20,555 nucleotides of DNA from Candidatus Eiseniibacteriota bacterium. Its GTDB lineage: Bacteria; Joyebacterota; Joyebacteria; Joyebacterales; Joyebacteraceae. The stretch is from positions 1 to 20,555 of the forward strand of contig DAOWCM010000009.1 in the NCBI GenBank assembly GCA_030639555.1, given 5' to 3'. A program made the position numbers and the translations under genes. The notes below the pieces were generated by a model that ran no database searches, was not told the DNA's origin, and saw only the letters and a list, made by a program, of their open reading frames with translations. Of the stretch, positions 7,107 through 15,900 are shown piece by piece (position 1 is the first letter of the stretch; each line of letters opens with the position of its first letter).

Positions 7107-8360
7107 ATGAGCAACCATGCGCAGACAGAAGCTACACTGGCCTATACGCTGTCGGGCCATTTCGGTCGCCTTCCGCGAACCGTGCGTTTCTATGTATGGC
7201 TCTCCGCAGTTGTCGTAACGCTCGTCGTGGCCTCCGGGTTGGCGACTAGCCACGTCGCGGTATCAAGCAACGTGGAACTGAACTCCCGCGCCCCGATGTT
7301 CACGCAGCTCTCGCCCTGGGGGCGCGTGCTCGGCGGGACGAGCAGCGATTACCTCAAGTCCAGTTTCGATGTCATAGGAGTGGTGACTCCGGTCCCGGAG
7401 GACATCCCGAGCTACGACTACATCGCGGAGCCGGGGCAGGACCTCGAGTCGATCGCGATGGAGCACGGCATCGACATGGACCTGCTGGCCAGCGCGAACA
7501 GCGCGAGCTATGCGCGCGTGCCCAAGCGCAAGTGCGAGGTCCGACTGCCGCTCCTCTATTCCCGTGACCGAAGCTGGGACCGCTCGCTGGAGTTTCTGTA
7601 CCCCATCTCCAAGAGCGCCTCGATGGGCGGTAACGGCAAGGCCAAGAACGGCGCACCGACCATTACCCGCCACGCGGTCGCTCCCGGCGAGTGCCTGTGG
7701 AACATCGCCAGGAAGTACGACGTCCGCATGGAGACGATCGTCGCGATGAACGACCTGCCGAGCGCTCGCTTCCTGCGCCCCGGCCAGATCCTCGAGGTCC
7801 CGGATACTGACGGGACCTACGTGAGTCTCAAGAAGGGCGACACCGTCAGCGGGATCTGCAAGAAGTATGAGGTCGAACTGACCGACCTGGTCAACGCCAA
7901 CCCCGGCGTCGACGTCGCCGGCCTGCACATTGGTGACAAGCTCTTCATCCCGGGCTCCGGCGCCCTCTCCCATCTGTTCCGATTCGGGTGGCCGGTGCAC
8001 GGGAGGATCTCGAGCCGCTACGGCATCCGCCTGCACCCGGTGTACCGTCGCCGCATGATGCACACCGGTCTCGACATCGCCGCTCCGCACGGCACATCGA
8101 TTCGCGCAGCGCTTCAGGGGCGAGTGACCTTCGTCGGCTGGAAGGGCGGCTACGGAAAGACCGTTGTCATCGAGCACCCGAACGGTTACGAGACGCTCTA
8201 CGGGCATTGCTCGACGATCCTCGTCAACCGCGGCCAGATCGTGAAGAAGGGCGAGCGCGTAGCCAAGGTGGGATCGACGGGCGTGTCTACGGGCCCGCAC
8301 GTCCACTTCGAGGTGAAGAAGGCCGGTAAGAGAACCAATCCGGAGCGCGTGCTCTACTAG
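7107..8360 (+). CDS. Membrane-anchored LysM / M23 metallopeptidase
   Basis: Cell-wall protein of 417 residues, probably a periplasmic peptidoglycan hydrolase or an activator of one (NlpD/EnvC/DipM-like). Order: short cytoplasmic tail, one membrane helix (about 27-47, FYVWLSAVVVTLVVASG), a first degenerate LysM (about 103-149), two clear LysM repeats (about 187-231, HAVAPGECLWNIARKYDV; about 238-283, YVSLKKGDTVSGICKKYEV), and a C-terminal M23 domain. The M23 zinc and catalytic residues are all present: H319 and D323 in MHTGLD, H367 in LYGH, and H398/H400 in GPHVHFEV, so unlike E. coli NlpD and EnvC it looks enzymatically competent. The ATG at 7107 is chosen because the upstream TTG (7065) is part of the -35 box. 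No strong ribosome-binding site precedes it. It is monocistronic, with its own promoter and terminator. Confidence 0.94.
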   Translation: MSNHAQTEATLAYTLSGHFGRLPRTVRFYVWLSAVVVTLVVASGLATSHVAVSSNVELNSRAPMFTQLSPWGRVLGGTSSDYLKSSFDVIGVVTPVPEDIPSYDYIAEPGQDLESIAMEHGIDMDLLASANSASYARVPKRKCEVRLPLLYSRDRSWDRSLEFLYPISKSASMGGNGKAKNGAPTITRHAVAPGECLWNIARKYDVRMETIVAMNDLPSARFLRPGQILEVPDTDGTYVSLKKGDTVSGICKKYEVELTDLVNANPGVDVAGLHIGDKLFIPGSGALSHLFRFGWPVHGRISSRYGIRLHPVYRRRMMHTGLDIAAPHGTSIRAALQGRVTFVGWKGGYGKTVVIEHPNGYETLYGHCSTILVNRGQIVKKGERVAKVGSTGVSTGPHVHFEVKKAGKRTNPERVLY

Positions 8361-8388
8361 GCGTATCCCGGCTGCGACTATCAACGAC

Positions 8389-8420
8389 AACGCCCCGCCT
8401 TGAACGGCGGGGCGTTTCTT
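8389..8420 (+). terminator. Rho-independent terminator after LysM/M23 gene
   Basis: AACGCCCCGCC (8389-8399) pairs with GGCGGGGCGTT (8406-8416) around a 6-base loop and runs into TTTCTT. This is an 11-pair GC-rich stem with a T-tract on the plus strand. On the minus strand the stem is followed by TTGTCGTTG, so it may also stop the convergent recG-HD operon weakly. Confidence 0.9.
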
Positions 8421-8438
8421 GTGACCAGACGGACTACG

Positions 8439-8486
8439 GCCCCAGCTCCCCTGGAGCCCCAGCTCCCCTAGAGTCCCAACTCCCTG
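8439..8486. repeat. 17-bp tandem repeat (2.8 copies) over an HD gene's 3' end
   Basis: Copies at 8439-8455 and 8456-8472 differ at a single base (GCCCCAGCTCCCCT[G/A]GA); a third, partial and more diverged copy fills 8473-8486. The third copy encodes the last residues of the HD-domain protein and the second contains its stop codon, so the array looks like replication slippage of the gene's own terminus. GGAGC/GCTCC within it can form a 5-pair hairpin. Confidence 0.8.
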
Positions 8487-9013
8487 CTTATGCCCTGCAT
8501 CGACGCGAGCGCCACTCCGATGAACTCCTCGAGCGACAGGCCCAACTCGGAGCACGCGGCCATCTGCTCCCTGCTCGCGCCCGCGGCGAAACGTTTCTCC
8601 TTGAATCTGCGCATAATGAAGTCCACATCGAGCCCGGCCAGCTTCTTGTCGGGATGCATGAGCGCCGCCGCAACGATGAGTCCCGTCACCGGGTCGCTGG
8701 CGTAAAGCGCCTTGTCCATGGTGCTGTCCCGCGTCACGTGCTCGTTGTGGGCTTTGACGGCATGGATTATCTCCTCGGAGATGCCCAGCTCACCCAGCTT
8801 CTCGGCCGAAACCAGACCGTGCCGGTCGGGGTCCTCGACGGTCTCTTCGTAGTCCAGGTCGTGAAGAAGCCCCGCCAGCGACCAGGACTCCGCGTCCTCA
8901 CCGAGCTTCCCCGCAAGACCGACCATCACGGCCTCGGTGGCAAGCATGTGCTTCACTAGATTTCTGTTCCCGCAGTTCTCATTGATGACGGCGATCGCCT
9001 CTTCCCTGGTCAT
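8468..9013 (-). CDS. HD-domain (HDIG-type) phosphohydrolase
   Basis: Cytoplasmic protein of 181 residues made of a single metal-dependent HD domain. Likely metal ligands are visible: H22 (LVKHMLATE), H51-D52 (LAGLLHDLDYEE) and D107 (YASDPVTGLI), with extra histidines H65, H84, H89 and H92 between them, the usual HDIG pattern. Substrates of such stand-alone proteins are mostly unknown (nucleotides or phosphoesters), so no specific reaction is assigned. The ATG at 9013 has AGGAGG 4 bases upstream; that site overlaps the recG stop codon, and the two genes are 8 bases apart, so translation is coupled to recG. The last codons and stop lie in a 17-bp tandem repeat, so its C-terminus may vary between strains. 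Confidence 0.92.
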   Translation of the reverse strand: MTREEAIAVINENCGNRNLVKHMLATEAVMVGLAGKLGEDAESWSLAGLLHDLDYEETVEDPDRHGLVSAEKLGELGISEEIIHAVKAHNEHVTRDSTMDKALYASDPVTGLIVAAALMHPDKKLAGLDVDFIMRRFKEKRFAAGASREQMAACSELGLSLEEFIGVALASMQGISRELGL

Positions 9014-9021
9014 CCGACCTC

Positions 9022-11112
9022 CTATCCCACGTCCATGAACGCACCGCGTCCTCTGAATCGTCTCTTCGTCGCGTCGAGCAAGAGCCTGCCTTCCGGCGTG
9101 CTCATGTCCGCATCGCCCGCAACGTAAGCGAAGGCGTCGTCCCTCGCCTGCACGAGCAGGCGCGAGTCAGACCTCAGGTCCGCGACCGAGAACCTCGGCA
9201 GACCATGCTGCCTCACACCGAGGAACTCGCCGGGACCTCGCATCTCCAGATCTTTCTCGGCAATGACGAATCCGTCGTTCGTGTCCGCCAGCACCTGGAT
9301 GCGCTCGCGCGCCTCGTCGGACGCACCGCGTCCCACCATCAGAATACAGTAGGACTGCTGGTCCCCCCTGCCCACGCGGCCCCTCAGCTGGTGGAGCTGC
9401 GCGAGCCCGAACCGCTCCGCGTGTTCGATAACCATCACGGTGGCGTTCGGGACGTCAACGCCCACCTCGACTACCGTCGTGGATACGAGAATGTCCGTGT
9501 TCCCCGTCTTGAAGCCCTCCATTACGGCGTCCTTCTCCTCGGGCTTCATGCGCCCGTGGACGAGCCCGACCGTGGCTTCCGTGAACGTCTGCTCCTTGAG
9601 CTCTTCATACATCTTTGTCGCGGCCGCCAGCTCCATCTTCTCCGACTCCTCGACGAGCGGGTACACGATGAAGACCTGCCTGCCGGACACGACCTCGCTC
9701 TTCAGGAAGTCGTAGACCTTACTTCTAGCGGCCTCGTCCCTTACGGCGGTCACGACCTTCTCTCTGCCGGGTGGCATCTCGTCCAGAACCGACACGTCGA
9801 GATCACCGTAGACGGTGAGCGCCAGCGTCCTTGGGATCGGCGTCGCGGTCATGACGAGGATGTGCGGCGCGCTCCCCTTCTCGCGAAGGGCGGCCCGCTG
9901 GACCACGCCGAATCTGTGCTGCTCGTCGACGACAGCTAAGGCCAGGTCTGAGAAGCTCGTCCCCTCTTGAATCAGGGCGTGCGTGCCCACGACGATCTGT
10001 GCCTCCCCGCTTCCGATGAGCCCGAGCGCCTCACCGCGTTCCCCCGCCTTCATCCCGCCGCGCAGGAGCACGACGCGGTCACCCAGGGGCGCGAGGAGCG
10101 CTCTCAGATTCTCGAAGTGCTGCTCCACGAGGATCTCCGTGGGCGCCATGATCGCCGCCTGGTGCCCGGAGGCGACGGCCTGATGCATGGCCGACGCCGC
10201 CACGGCGGTCTTGCCCGAGCCGACATCGCCCTGAAGCAACCTGTTCATAGGCTCGCCGCGCCCGAGGTCGCCACCGATCTCACTGATGACGCGTCTCTGC
10301 GCGCCGGTGAGCTCGAAGGGCAGTGACCGGGTGAATCTCGCGTGCTCGTCGTCACGCCACGCGATCCGGATCGCGCGGCCGCTCTCCGCCAGCTGCCGCT
10401 TCTTGAGGGCGACCAGAACCTGGAACAGGAAGAACTCCTCGTACGCCAGCCGCGACCGGGCCCGCGCCGCGCGCTCGAGCGACGGAGGGAAGTGCACGTC
10501 GGCGACCGAATCCACGAGACCCGGGAGACCCCGCTTTCTCAGCACGTTCTCGGGCAGCGGGTCCACGAGCTGGTCGAGGAACCTGTCGAGGGCCGTCTTG
10601 ACGAGCCTGCGGATACGCCTTCCGGACAGCGTTCCTATCTGCGAGTACTCGGGCACGATACGCCCCGCGTGCACCAGCTCTGCCGCCGCGTCGTCTCCCA
10701 TCACCTCGAACGCGGGGTTGAGAAACTCGATCCTCCGGGCGAACCTGTCGAACCTCACCTCGCCGCTGACGACGGCCCTACTGCCGGCCGTGAGCACGTT
10801 CTTGAGATAGCCCTGGCCGAACCACCGCGCGAAGACCGCGCCGGTGTCGTCCTCCAGAGCCGCGACGAAGATCTCCTTCCGACCGCGCCGCAGGATGTCA
10901 CACGAGACGACCCGCACGATGACCGTGACCCTGTCGCCCGTCCTGAGCGACCCGACGGTCGAGATGTTGGACCAGTCGGTGTAGGTCCTCGGAACGTAGT
11001 AGAGGAGGTCCTCCATGGTCTCGACGCCGCCCTTGGCGAAGAGCTCGGCTGACCTCGGGCCCACGCCCTTGAGATTGCGTACCTCTGAGTGGAGAGTCGT
11101 CTCGGCAGCTAT
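9022..11112 (-). CDS. recG: ATP-dependent DNA helicase RecG, probable AUA start
   Basis: RecG reverses stalled replication forks and drives branch migration of Holliday junctions. Seen: an N-terminal wedge with NLKGVGPRSAELFAKGG and an OB fold, Walker A GDVGSGKT (K301), DEQH (396-399), TATPIPRTLA, the second helicase half with VVEVGVDVPNAT and QLRGRVGRGDQQS, and the C-terminal LEMRGPGEFLGVRQHGLP. From the chosen start it is 696 residues, close to E. coli RecG (693). The first ordinary start codon, GTG at 11064, falls inside the conserved LKGVGP hairpin and has no spaced ribosome-binding site. In frame upstream, ATA at 11112 is preceded by GGAGG at 5 bases and gives a family-like N-terminus (MAAETTLHSEVRNLKGVGP). 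A sequencing error (ATG read as ATA) is possible. It is coupled to the downstream HD-domain gene. Confidence 0.96.
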   Translation of the reverse strand: MAAETTLHSEVRNLKGVGPRSAELFAKGGVETMEDLLYYVPRTYTDWSNISTVGSLRTGDRVTVIVRVVSCDILRRGRKEIFVAALEDDTGAVFARWFGQGYLKNVLTAGSRAVVSGEVRFDRFARRIEFLNPAFEVMGDDAAAELVHAGRIVPEYSQIGTLSGRRIRRLVKTALDRFLDQLVDPLPENVLRKRGLPGLVDSVADVHFPPSLERAARARSRLAYEEFFLFQVLVALKKRQLAESGRAIRIAWRDDEHARFTRSLPFELTGAQRRVISEIGGDLGRGEPMNRLLQGDVGSGKTAVAASAMHQAVASGHQAAIMAPTEILVEQHFENLRALLAPLGDRVVLLRGGMKAGERGEALGLIGSGEAQIVVGTHALIQEGTSFSDLALAVVDEQHRFGVVQRAALREKGSAPHILVMTATPIPRTLALTVYGDLDVSVLDEMPPGREKVVTAVRDEAARSKVYDFLKSEVVSGRQVFIVYPLVEESEKMELAAATKMYEELKEQTFTEATVGLVHGRMKPEEKDAVMEGFKTGNTDILVSTTVVEVGVDVPNATVMVIEHAERFGLAQLHQLRGRVGRGDQQSYCILMVGRGASDEARERIQVLADTNDGFVIAEKDLEMRGPGEFLGVRQHGLPRFSVADLRSDSRLLVQARDDAFAYVAGDADMSTPEGRLLLDATKRRFRGRGAFMDVG

Positions 11113-11168
11113 GGCGGCCTCCGTGTTCGAAATGCGGCTGGTCGGGACCCGTCCGCAAACCCTGCCGG

Positions 11169-11197
11169 ATTCTAGACCAGCGCGGGTGGCTGGTCAA
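11169..11197 (-). promoter_or_regulatory. Sigma-70-type promoter of recG operon
   Basis: Minus strand: TTGACC (11197-11192), a 17-base spacer, TAGAAT (11174-11169). Transcription would start near 11162, about 50 bases before the proposed ATA start and 98 before the GTG. It is divergent from the rpmB promoter about 60 bases away. Confidence 0.7.
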
Positions 11198-11257
11198 GCC
11201 GACGGCCCGGAGCCCCTCCCGGGGACTTCCGGGGAGGTTCGAACGCTCCGAAAGGGC

Positions 11258-11286
11258 TTGCGCCCGGTTGCCCCGCGTGCTAAATT
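11258..11286 (+). promoter_or_regulatory. Promoter of rpmB
   Basis: TTGCGC (11258-11263), a 17-base spacer and TAAATT (11281-11286), giving a leader of about 27 bases before the ATG at 11320. The -35 is imperfect, but the spacing and the -10 box are good. Confidence 0.6.
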
Positions 11287-11319
11287 CAGGTTCTATCTTG
11301 GAAATCACGGAGGCGAAAC

Positions 11320-11523
11320 ATGTCCAGGAAATGTGATATCTGCGGAAAACACCCGCAGGTGGGCAACAACGTCAGTCACGCCCACAACGTGACGAAGCGC
11401 AGGTGGCTGCCCAATCTCCAGCGGGTCAAGGTCGTCGTAAACGGCACTCCGAAGAAGATCCTGGTCTGCACGCGGTGCATCCGCTCCGGAGCGATCGACC
11501 AGTACAAGAAGAAGGCCGCCTGA
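11320..11523 (+). CDS. rpmB: 50S ribosomal protein L28 (zinc-binding C+ form)
   Basis: Small basic ribosomal protein of 67 residues in the large subunit. The family signature is complete: MSRKCDICGK...GNNVSHAHNVTKRRWLPNLQ at the N-terminus and a VCTRCIRSG segment near the end. Cys pairs C5/C8 and C50/C53 form the zinc-ribbon (C+) version of L28, as opposed to the cysteine-free paralogue that zinc-limited bacteria use. The start has GGAGG 6 bases upstream, the gene has its own promoter, and a strong terminator follows 26 bases after the stop, so it is monocistronic. Here it stands alone rather than next to rpmG. Confidence 0.98.
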   Translation: MSRKCDICGKHPQVGNNVSHAHNVTKRRWLPNLQRVKVVVNGTPKKILVCTRCIRSGAIDQYKKKAA

Positions 11524-11548
11524 CGGGTTCAGAGAAGTGATCAGATAG

Positions 11549-11584
11549 CGAGGGGCCCTCGGATGAGGGCCCCTCGGTTCTTTT
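11549..11584 (+). terminator. Rho-independent terminator of rpmB
   Basis: A perfect 12-pair stem (CGAGGGGCCCTC, 11549-11560, with GAGGGCCCCTCG, 11565-11576) around a 4-base loop (GGAT), followed by GTTCTTTT. No T-run lies on the other side, so it acts on the plus strand; the convergent anti-sigma operon ends 59 bases beyond it. Confidence 0.92.
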
Positions 11585-11642
11585 GCGCCTCCCCCGCTCC
11601 GATCCCGCCCGCCGCACACACCCTTGCGACAGACACCCACCG

Positions 11643-12065
11643 CTAAGCGGACTTGACCATCGTCACCGTCGTTCCCGATTCTTCAGACATCTCGAATTCG
11701 ACCGAGTCCATCACTTCACGCATGATGTAGATGCCCCGCCCTGAGGATGCCATGCACCTCTCAGGATCGGTGGGGTCATGCACGCAGGAGAGGTCGAACC
11801 CCTTCCCCTGATCGCGGACGGTGATCCTGAACTCACCGGGCTCCCACTCGTAGCGGACCGTCACTTCCTTGCCGCCAGTCGCCGCGTTCCCGTGCAGCAC
11901 AGCGTTAGTCACGGCCTCGATGGCCGCCATGGCGACCATAGTCGCCGTGCCGTTGTCGATGCCCGCCAGACGACTGTACTTGAGTGTCGATTCGTCGATG
12001 CTGTCAAGCACTTCGAGTTCGCTCGGGAGAACGACCTCTTCCGTGCCGGAAGGGGCGTCAGGCAT
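11643..12065 (-). CDS. RsbW/SpoIIAB-like anti-sigma serine kinase (HATPase_c_2)
   Basis: Cytoplasmic GHKL-type protein of 140 residues. Seen: N-box EAVTNAVLHGN (N54), G1 box RDQGKGFD (85-91) and a G2 box with SSGRGIYIMREVMD (107-118), with the short length and missing lid of anti-sigma kinases rather than sensor kinases. In the known pathway such a protein holds either a sigma factor or another partner, and it phosphorylates a STAS antagonist on serine to switch partners. The antagonist gene lies 23 bases upstream in the same operon. The ATG at 12065 has AGGAG 4-5 bases upstream. No sigma factor or PP2C-type phosphatase gene is in the window, so the controlled target is unknown. Confidence 0.93.
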   Translation of the reverse strand: MPDAPSGTEEVVLPSELEVLDSIDESTLKYSRLAGIDNGTATMVAMAAIEAVTNAVLHGNAATGGKEVTVRYEWEPGEFRITVRDQGKGFDLSCVHDPTDPERCMASSGRGIYIMREVMDSVEFEMSEESGTTVTMVKSA

Positions 12066-12088
12066 TCCACTCCTCGGAGTCGGTCACC

Positions 12089-12427
12089 CTACTTGAAGCT
12101 CTCTACGGCCTCTTTCTCCGACGGGTGCGTATCGAAGATGGTGAGGAGCTTGGTGATCATGAACAGGCTCTGGATACGGTCGGAAACGTGGCAGAGCGCG
12201 AGCGTCCCCTCGCTTCTCTGAACGCTGGTGTAGACGGCCATCAGCGCCCCAAGGCCCGTGCTGTTGATCCACGGAACACCGTGTAGGTTGATGACGAACT
12301 TCTTCACGCCGTCCTCGATGAGCGACTTGATCTCGTCTCTCAGGTTCTCGCTCTCCGGTCCACCCATGAGCTTCCCCGAGACGTGCACGACCGCAACGTC
12401 ACCTTCCATCCGAGTCTTAACTTTCAA
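12089..12427 (-). CDS. STAS-domain anti-sigma factor antagonist (RsbV/SpoIIAA-like)
   Basis: Single STAS domain of 112 residues. Pattern seen: KVKTRMEGDVAVVHVSGKL, then KKFVINLHGVPWINSTGLG, where S56 in NSTGLG corresponds to the serine phosphorylated by the partner kinase in RsbV/SpoIIAA proteins. When unphosphorylated it would pull the RsbW-like kinase off its target. The TTG at 12427 is chosen as start because GGAGGT (12433-12438 on the complement) lies 5 bases upstream and MKVKTR is where family members begin; a longer open frame to 12529 adds only low-complexity Pro/Arg sequence. It is first in a two-gene operon with the kinase, with its own promoter and a structured leader. Confidence 0.93.
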   Translation of the reverse strand: MKVKTRMEGDVAVVHVSGKLMGGPESENLRDEIKSLIEDGVKKFVINLHGVPWINSTGLGALMAVYTSVQRSEGTLALCHVSDRIQSLFMITKLLTIFDTHPSEKEAVESFK

Positions 12428-12451
12428 GATCCACCTCCACGGTCTGATTGC

Positions 12452-12483
12452 GGTCGGGCTCCTCCTGGGAGGACTCCCCGACC
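12452..12483 (-). other. Hairpin in STAS operon leader
   Basis: GGTCGGG (12452-12458) pairs with CCCGACC (12477-12483), and inside it TCCTC (12460-12464) pairs with GAGGA (12469-12473) around a 4-base loop. On the transcribed minus strand the inner arm carries a GGAGGA ribosome-binding-like run, 25 bases before the true GGAGGT. No T-run follows on the minus strand, so it is not a terminator. A role in translation control is conjecture. Confidence 0.5.
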
Positions 12484-12535
12484 CCGGCAAAAAAGGAATC
12501 CGGCTCAACACCGGAAGCCCATTTGGCACGCGCGT

Positions 12536-12563
12536 ACTATAGCACAGCTTCTGCGACGGTCAA
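12536..12563 (-). promoter_or_regulatory. Promoter of STAS / anti-sigma operon (extended -10)
   Basis: Minus strand: TTGACC (12563-12558), a 16-base spacer and TATAGT (12541-12536) preceded by TGC, making an extended -10 (TGCTATAGT). Transcription would start near 12529, leaving a leader of about 100 bases. Confidence 0.72.
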
Positions 12564-12965
12564 AGACCAAATGAGTCGCGCCCAATGAGCTGTCGGTCGC
12601 CTGCCCCCGCGTGCGCGCAATTGGTCGCCTGCGCCCCCTTTCGGCCCGGAATATGCTTCTTATCGACCCGGCTGGTACAGTCGAGGCGAGAGCCCGGCCT
12701 GTGGCCAAATCCGCTATGACTCACGCGCGGACGGCCATGGTGGAGACTCCATGCGGCGTGTCACGCGCCCGCGCGGGGCCTCTGGGGCGGCGTCTGCCCG
12801 GGGTTCTCCAATGGACGTGCTCGCCTCAATCCCCGTCCCCGCGGCCCTGAGGGGTCGCGAAACGGGAAATCTGTATGCGAAATGCGGGATGGCCGCGTCG
12901 GCGGACGGGGCTTTGTCGAGCGTCGAGCCGCAAACACGGCCCTCTGGAATGCCAAGGAACCGGAC

Positions 12966-15900
12966 ATGAAAGACAGAGCCAGGGACACGAAGCCTGAGCT
13001 CCAGGAGATCGAGAAGCTCCGGGCGCGCGTCGAAGAGCTCGAGGCACAGCCGCCGGACTGCAAGACCGATGGCCCGGGTTCGGAGCATGAGCACCAGTTC
13101 CACAGAATGCTCATGGAGGCGTCTCCGGCCTTCTTCGTCGCCATCGACGCGAACGGACGCACTCTCAGGATGAACGACGCCATGCTCGAGGCGCTCGGCT
13201 ACACGAGCGACGAGGTGGAGGGCACCGACTACATGTCGACGTTCGTCCCAGCGGCCGACCGAGCCAGGCTCGCTGAGGTCTTCAAGCAGCTGGTCACGGA
13301 CAAGCGACCCACGCTCAACGAGAACAGGGTGCTGACCAAGAGCGGTGATGAGCTTCTCGTAGAGTGGCACGGCAGGCCCGTCGTCGGGGACGATGGCGAG
13401 TTCGAGTGTTTCCTGGGCGTGGGCATAGATATCACGGAGCACCGCAGGGCCCAGGATGAGCTCCGATCCAAACGGGACGAGGCGCAGGAGTACCTCGACC
13501 TGGCAGGCGTCGTGTTCCTCGGTCTGGACCGTGACGGGTGCGTGACGCTGGTCAACCGGAAGGGCTGCGAGGTCCTCGGGGGCTCCGCGGACGACATCAC
13601 CGGGCAGAACTGGTTTGATACGTTCATCCCGGAGAAGAACCGTCAGCAGGTCCGGGAGGTGTTCGACGCGTTGATCTCCAGCGACGACGTCGCGGAGCTG
13701 CCCGACTACGAGCACGAGCTCCTCACGCTCGGTGGCGAAAGGAAAGTGATCGAATGGCACAACGCCGTCGAGCGCGATGCCGAAGGCCACGTGATCGGCA
13801 CCATGAGTTCGGGCATCGACGTCACCGAACGCAAGCGTGCGGAGGACGTGCAGAGGCTGGCCTACAGGATCGGGAGCTCGATCCACACGGCCGGGAGCAT
13901 GGATGAGCTGTTCGGGAGGATCCGCGAAGCGCTCGGCGAAGTGATGAACACCGAGAACTTCTTCATCGCACTGTACAACCGCGAGAAGGACTCGCTGTCC
14001 CTCTCCTACTTCGTGGACGAGCACGATCAGGAGGACTTCGATTCATTCCCGGCCGGGAAGACCCTCACGGGCTACCTGATCAAGCACGACACGTCGCTTC
14101 TGGTGACCCGGGAAGAGCTCGACAAGTGGAGTGAGGAGGGTAGAATCGACATCGTCGGCACGCCGTCGCTCATCTGGCTGGGCGTGCCGCTCCGCGTCAG
14201 CGGTGAGGTCGTCGGCGCGCTGGTGGTTCAGAGCTACGAGGACAGGAACGAGTTCGACGAGGCCGACAAGGAAATGCTGGAGTTCGTTTCAGAGCAGATC
14301 GGCTTCGCGATTGAGCACACGCGTGCCGAGAACGAACTCAAGGCCAGCGAGGCCAAGAACAGGGCCATCCTGGACGCCGTTCCCGACATGATGTTCCGCA
14401 TAGACAGAAAAGGCGTCTTTCTGAGCTACGATGCCCCGGGCGACGCTCCTCTCGCGATGCCCCCGGAGGCCTTCCTGGGCAAGCACGTCAGCGAGGCCTT
14501 CCCCACCCCGTTCGCCGGGCAGGTGGCAGCGTCAGTCGCGGACGTGTTCCGCACGGGCGAGATGCAGCTCCTGGAGTATTCCCTCCCGATTCCGGCCCCT
14601 GGCGGAGACCTCAGGGATTTCGAGGCCAGAATTGTCCTGAGCGGCGACGATGCGGTCCTGGGCGTCGTCCGCGACATCACCGAGCGAAGGCGAGCGGACG
14701 GGTACCTGAAAACGATCAATGAGGCCGCCCTGCGGATGGAGCAGCAGATGAAGCCCGACGAGATCTTCGCGGCCGCTGCCGCGGAACTGGCCGAGGTGGG
14801 TCTGACAGGGACGCTCTTTCTCTTGAACGAAACCGGGGACGAACTGACTCTCAGGTACACGTCCAGGCATCCGGAGCGGCTTCGGGCCGCCGAAAAACTC
14901 CTGGGCGGGCACCTGTCCGACATGGCGTGCAAGGTAGACCAGGTGGATGCGTTCAGAGCTGCCGTCTGCGACCGAAAGGCGGTGTTCGTGGATGACATGG
15001 TCGAGTTCCTCCACCAGAAACTCCCGCTTCCCAAGAAGAAGTTCGCGGCTCCGCTCCAGAGGGCGCTCGATACCAGGGTTCTCATTCTCGCTCCCCTGAT
15101 CGCGGACGACAGCGTGTTCGGCGTGCTCGCGCTAGCGTCCGACAAGCTGACCGAGAGAGACACGCCGGCCGTAACGGCGTTCGCCAACCAGCTCTCCGCG
15201 GCCTGGCGCAAGGCCACGCTGATGAAGGAACTCGAGCTGAGCCTCGAGGAGCTGCGTGAGACGCAGGACCAGCTGCTGCAGTCACAGAAAATGGAGGCGG
15301 TCGGCAGGCTGGCTGGAGGCGTCGCGCACGACTTCAACAACCTCCTCACCGCCATCAGCGGATACGCCGAGCTGCTTTCTTGCGACACCTCTCTCAGCGA
15401 GAGCGTCCACGGCGACATCGACCAGATCCGCAAGGCGGCGGGACAGGCGGCGACGCTCACCGGCCAGCTACTGGCATTCAGCCGCAGGCAGCCGCTCCAG
15501 CCGGTCGTCATCGACCTGAACAAGATCGTCGTCAACACGGACGCGATGCTGAACAGACTCATTGGTGAGGACATCGAGCTCATCACCACGCTGGACGAGG
15601 CCTCGTGCCAGGCAAAGGCGGACCTGGGACAGCTTGAGCAGGTCATGATCAACCTCGCTGTCAATGCAAGGGACGCCATGCCGGAGGGCGGCAAGCTGAC
15701 GATCGCAACGCGTAACGTGGTGCTGGACAGCAAGGCCTGCGCGACGATCCACGATGCACGCCCGGGCAGATTCGTGTGCCTCTCCATAGAGGACACGGGG
15801 TCGGGTATCGAGAGGGACATCATCGACCAGATCTTCGAGCCCTTCTTCAGCACCAAGGGCCCCGCGAAGGGCACGGGGCTGGGGCTGGCGGTTGTCTACG

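Larger units (their letters stand above)
12428..12965. other. Intergenic region between STAS operon and hybrid kinase
   Basis: 538 bases without a convincing gene. The left part holds the leader (12428-12529) and promoter (12536-12563) of the STAS operon. Further right is an extended -10-like element, TGGTACAGT (12673-12681), with a poor -35; it could serve the hybrid kinase with a leader of about 280 bases. Short open frames here (for example 12611-12850 plus) have no recognisable sequence or start context. I found no riboswitch pattern that I know. Confidence 0.6.

Noticed and set aside
7263..8555. Minus-strand open frame of 430 codons over the LysM/M23 gene
   Set aside because: Runs through the terminator and the tandem repeat, with no motif; the M23 frame is unambiguous.
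10898..11308. Minus-strand ATG frame starting at 11308 as an alternative recG N-terminus or small gene
   Set aside because: It is a different frame from recG, begins upstream of the recG promoter, and its sequence has no family features. A frameshift joining it to recG is not needed because the recG frame itself continues upstream.
12714..15874. Long minus-strand open frames (436 and 482 codons) across the hybrid kinase
   Set aside because: Shadows of the kinase frame; the Ser-rich and His/Arg-rich translations have no domain, and the plus strand shows all kinase boxes.
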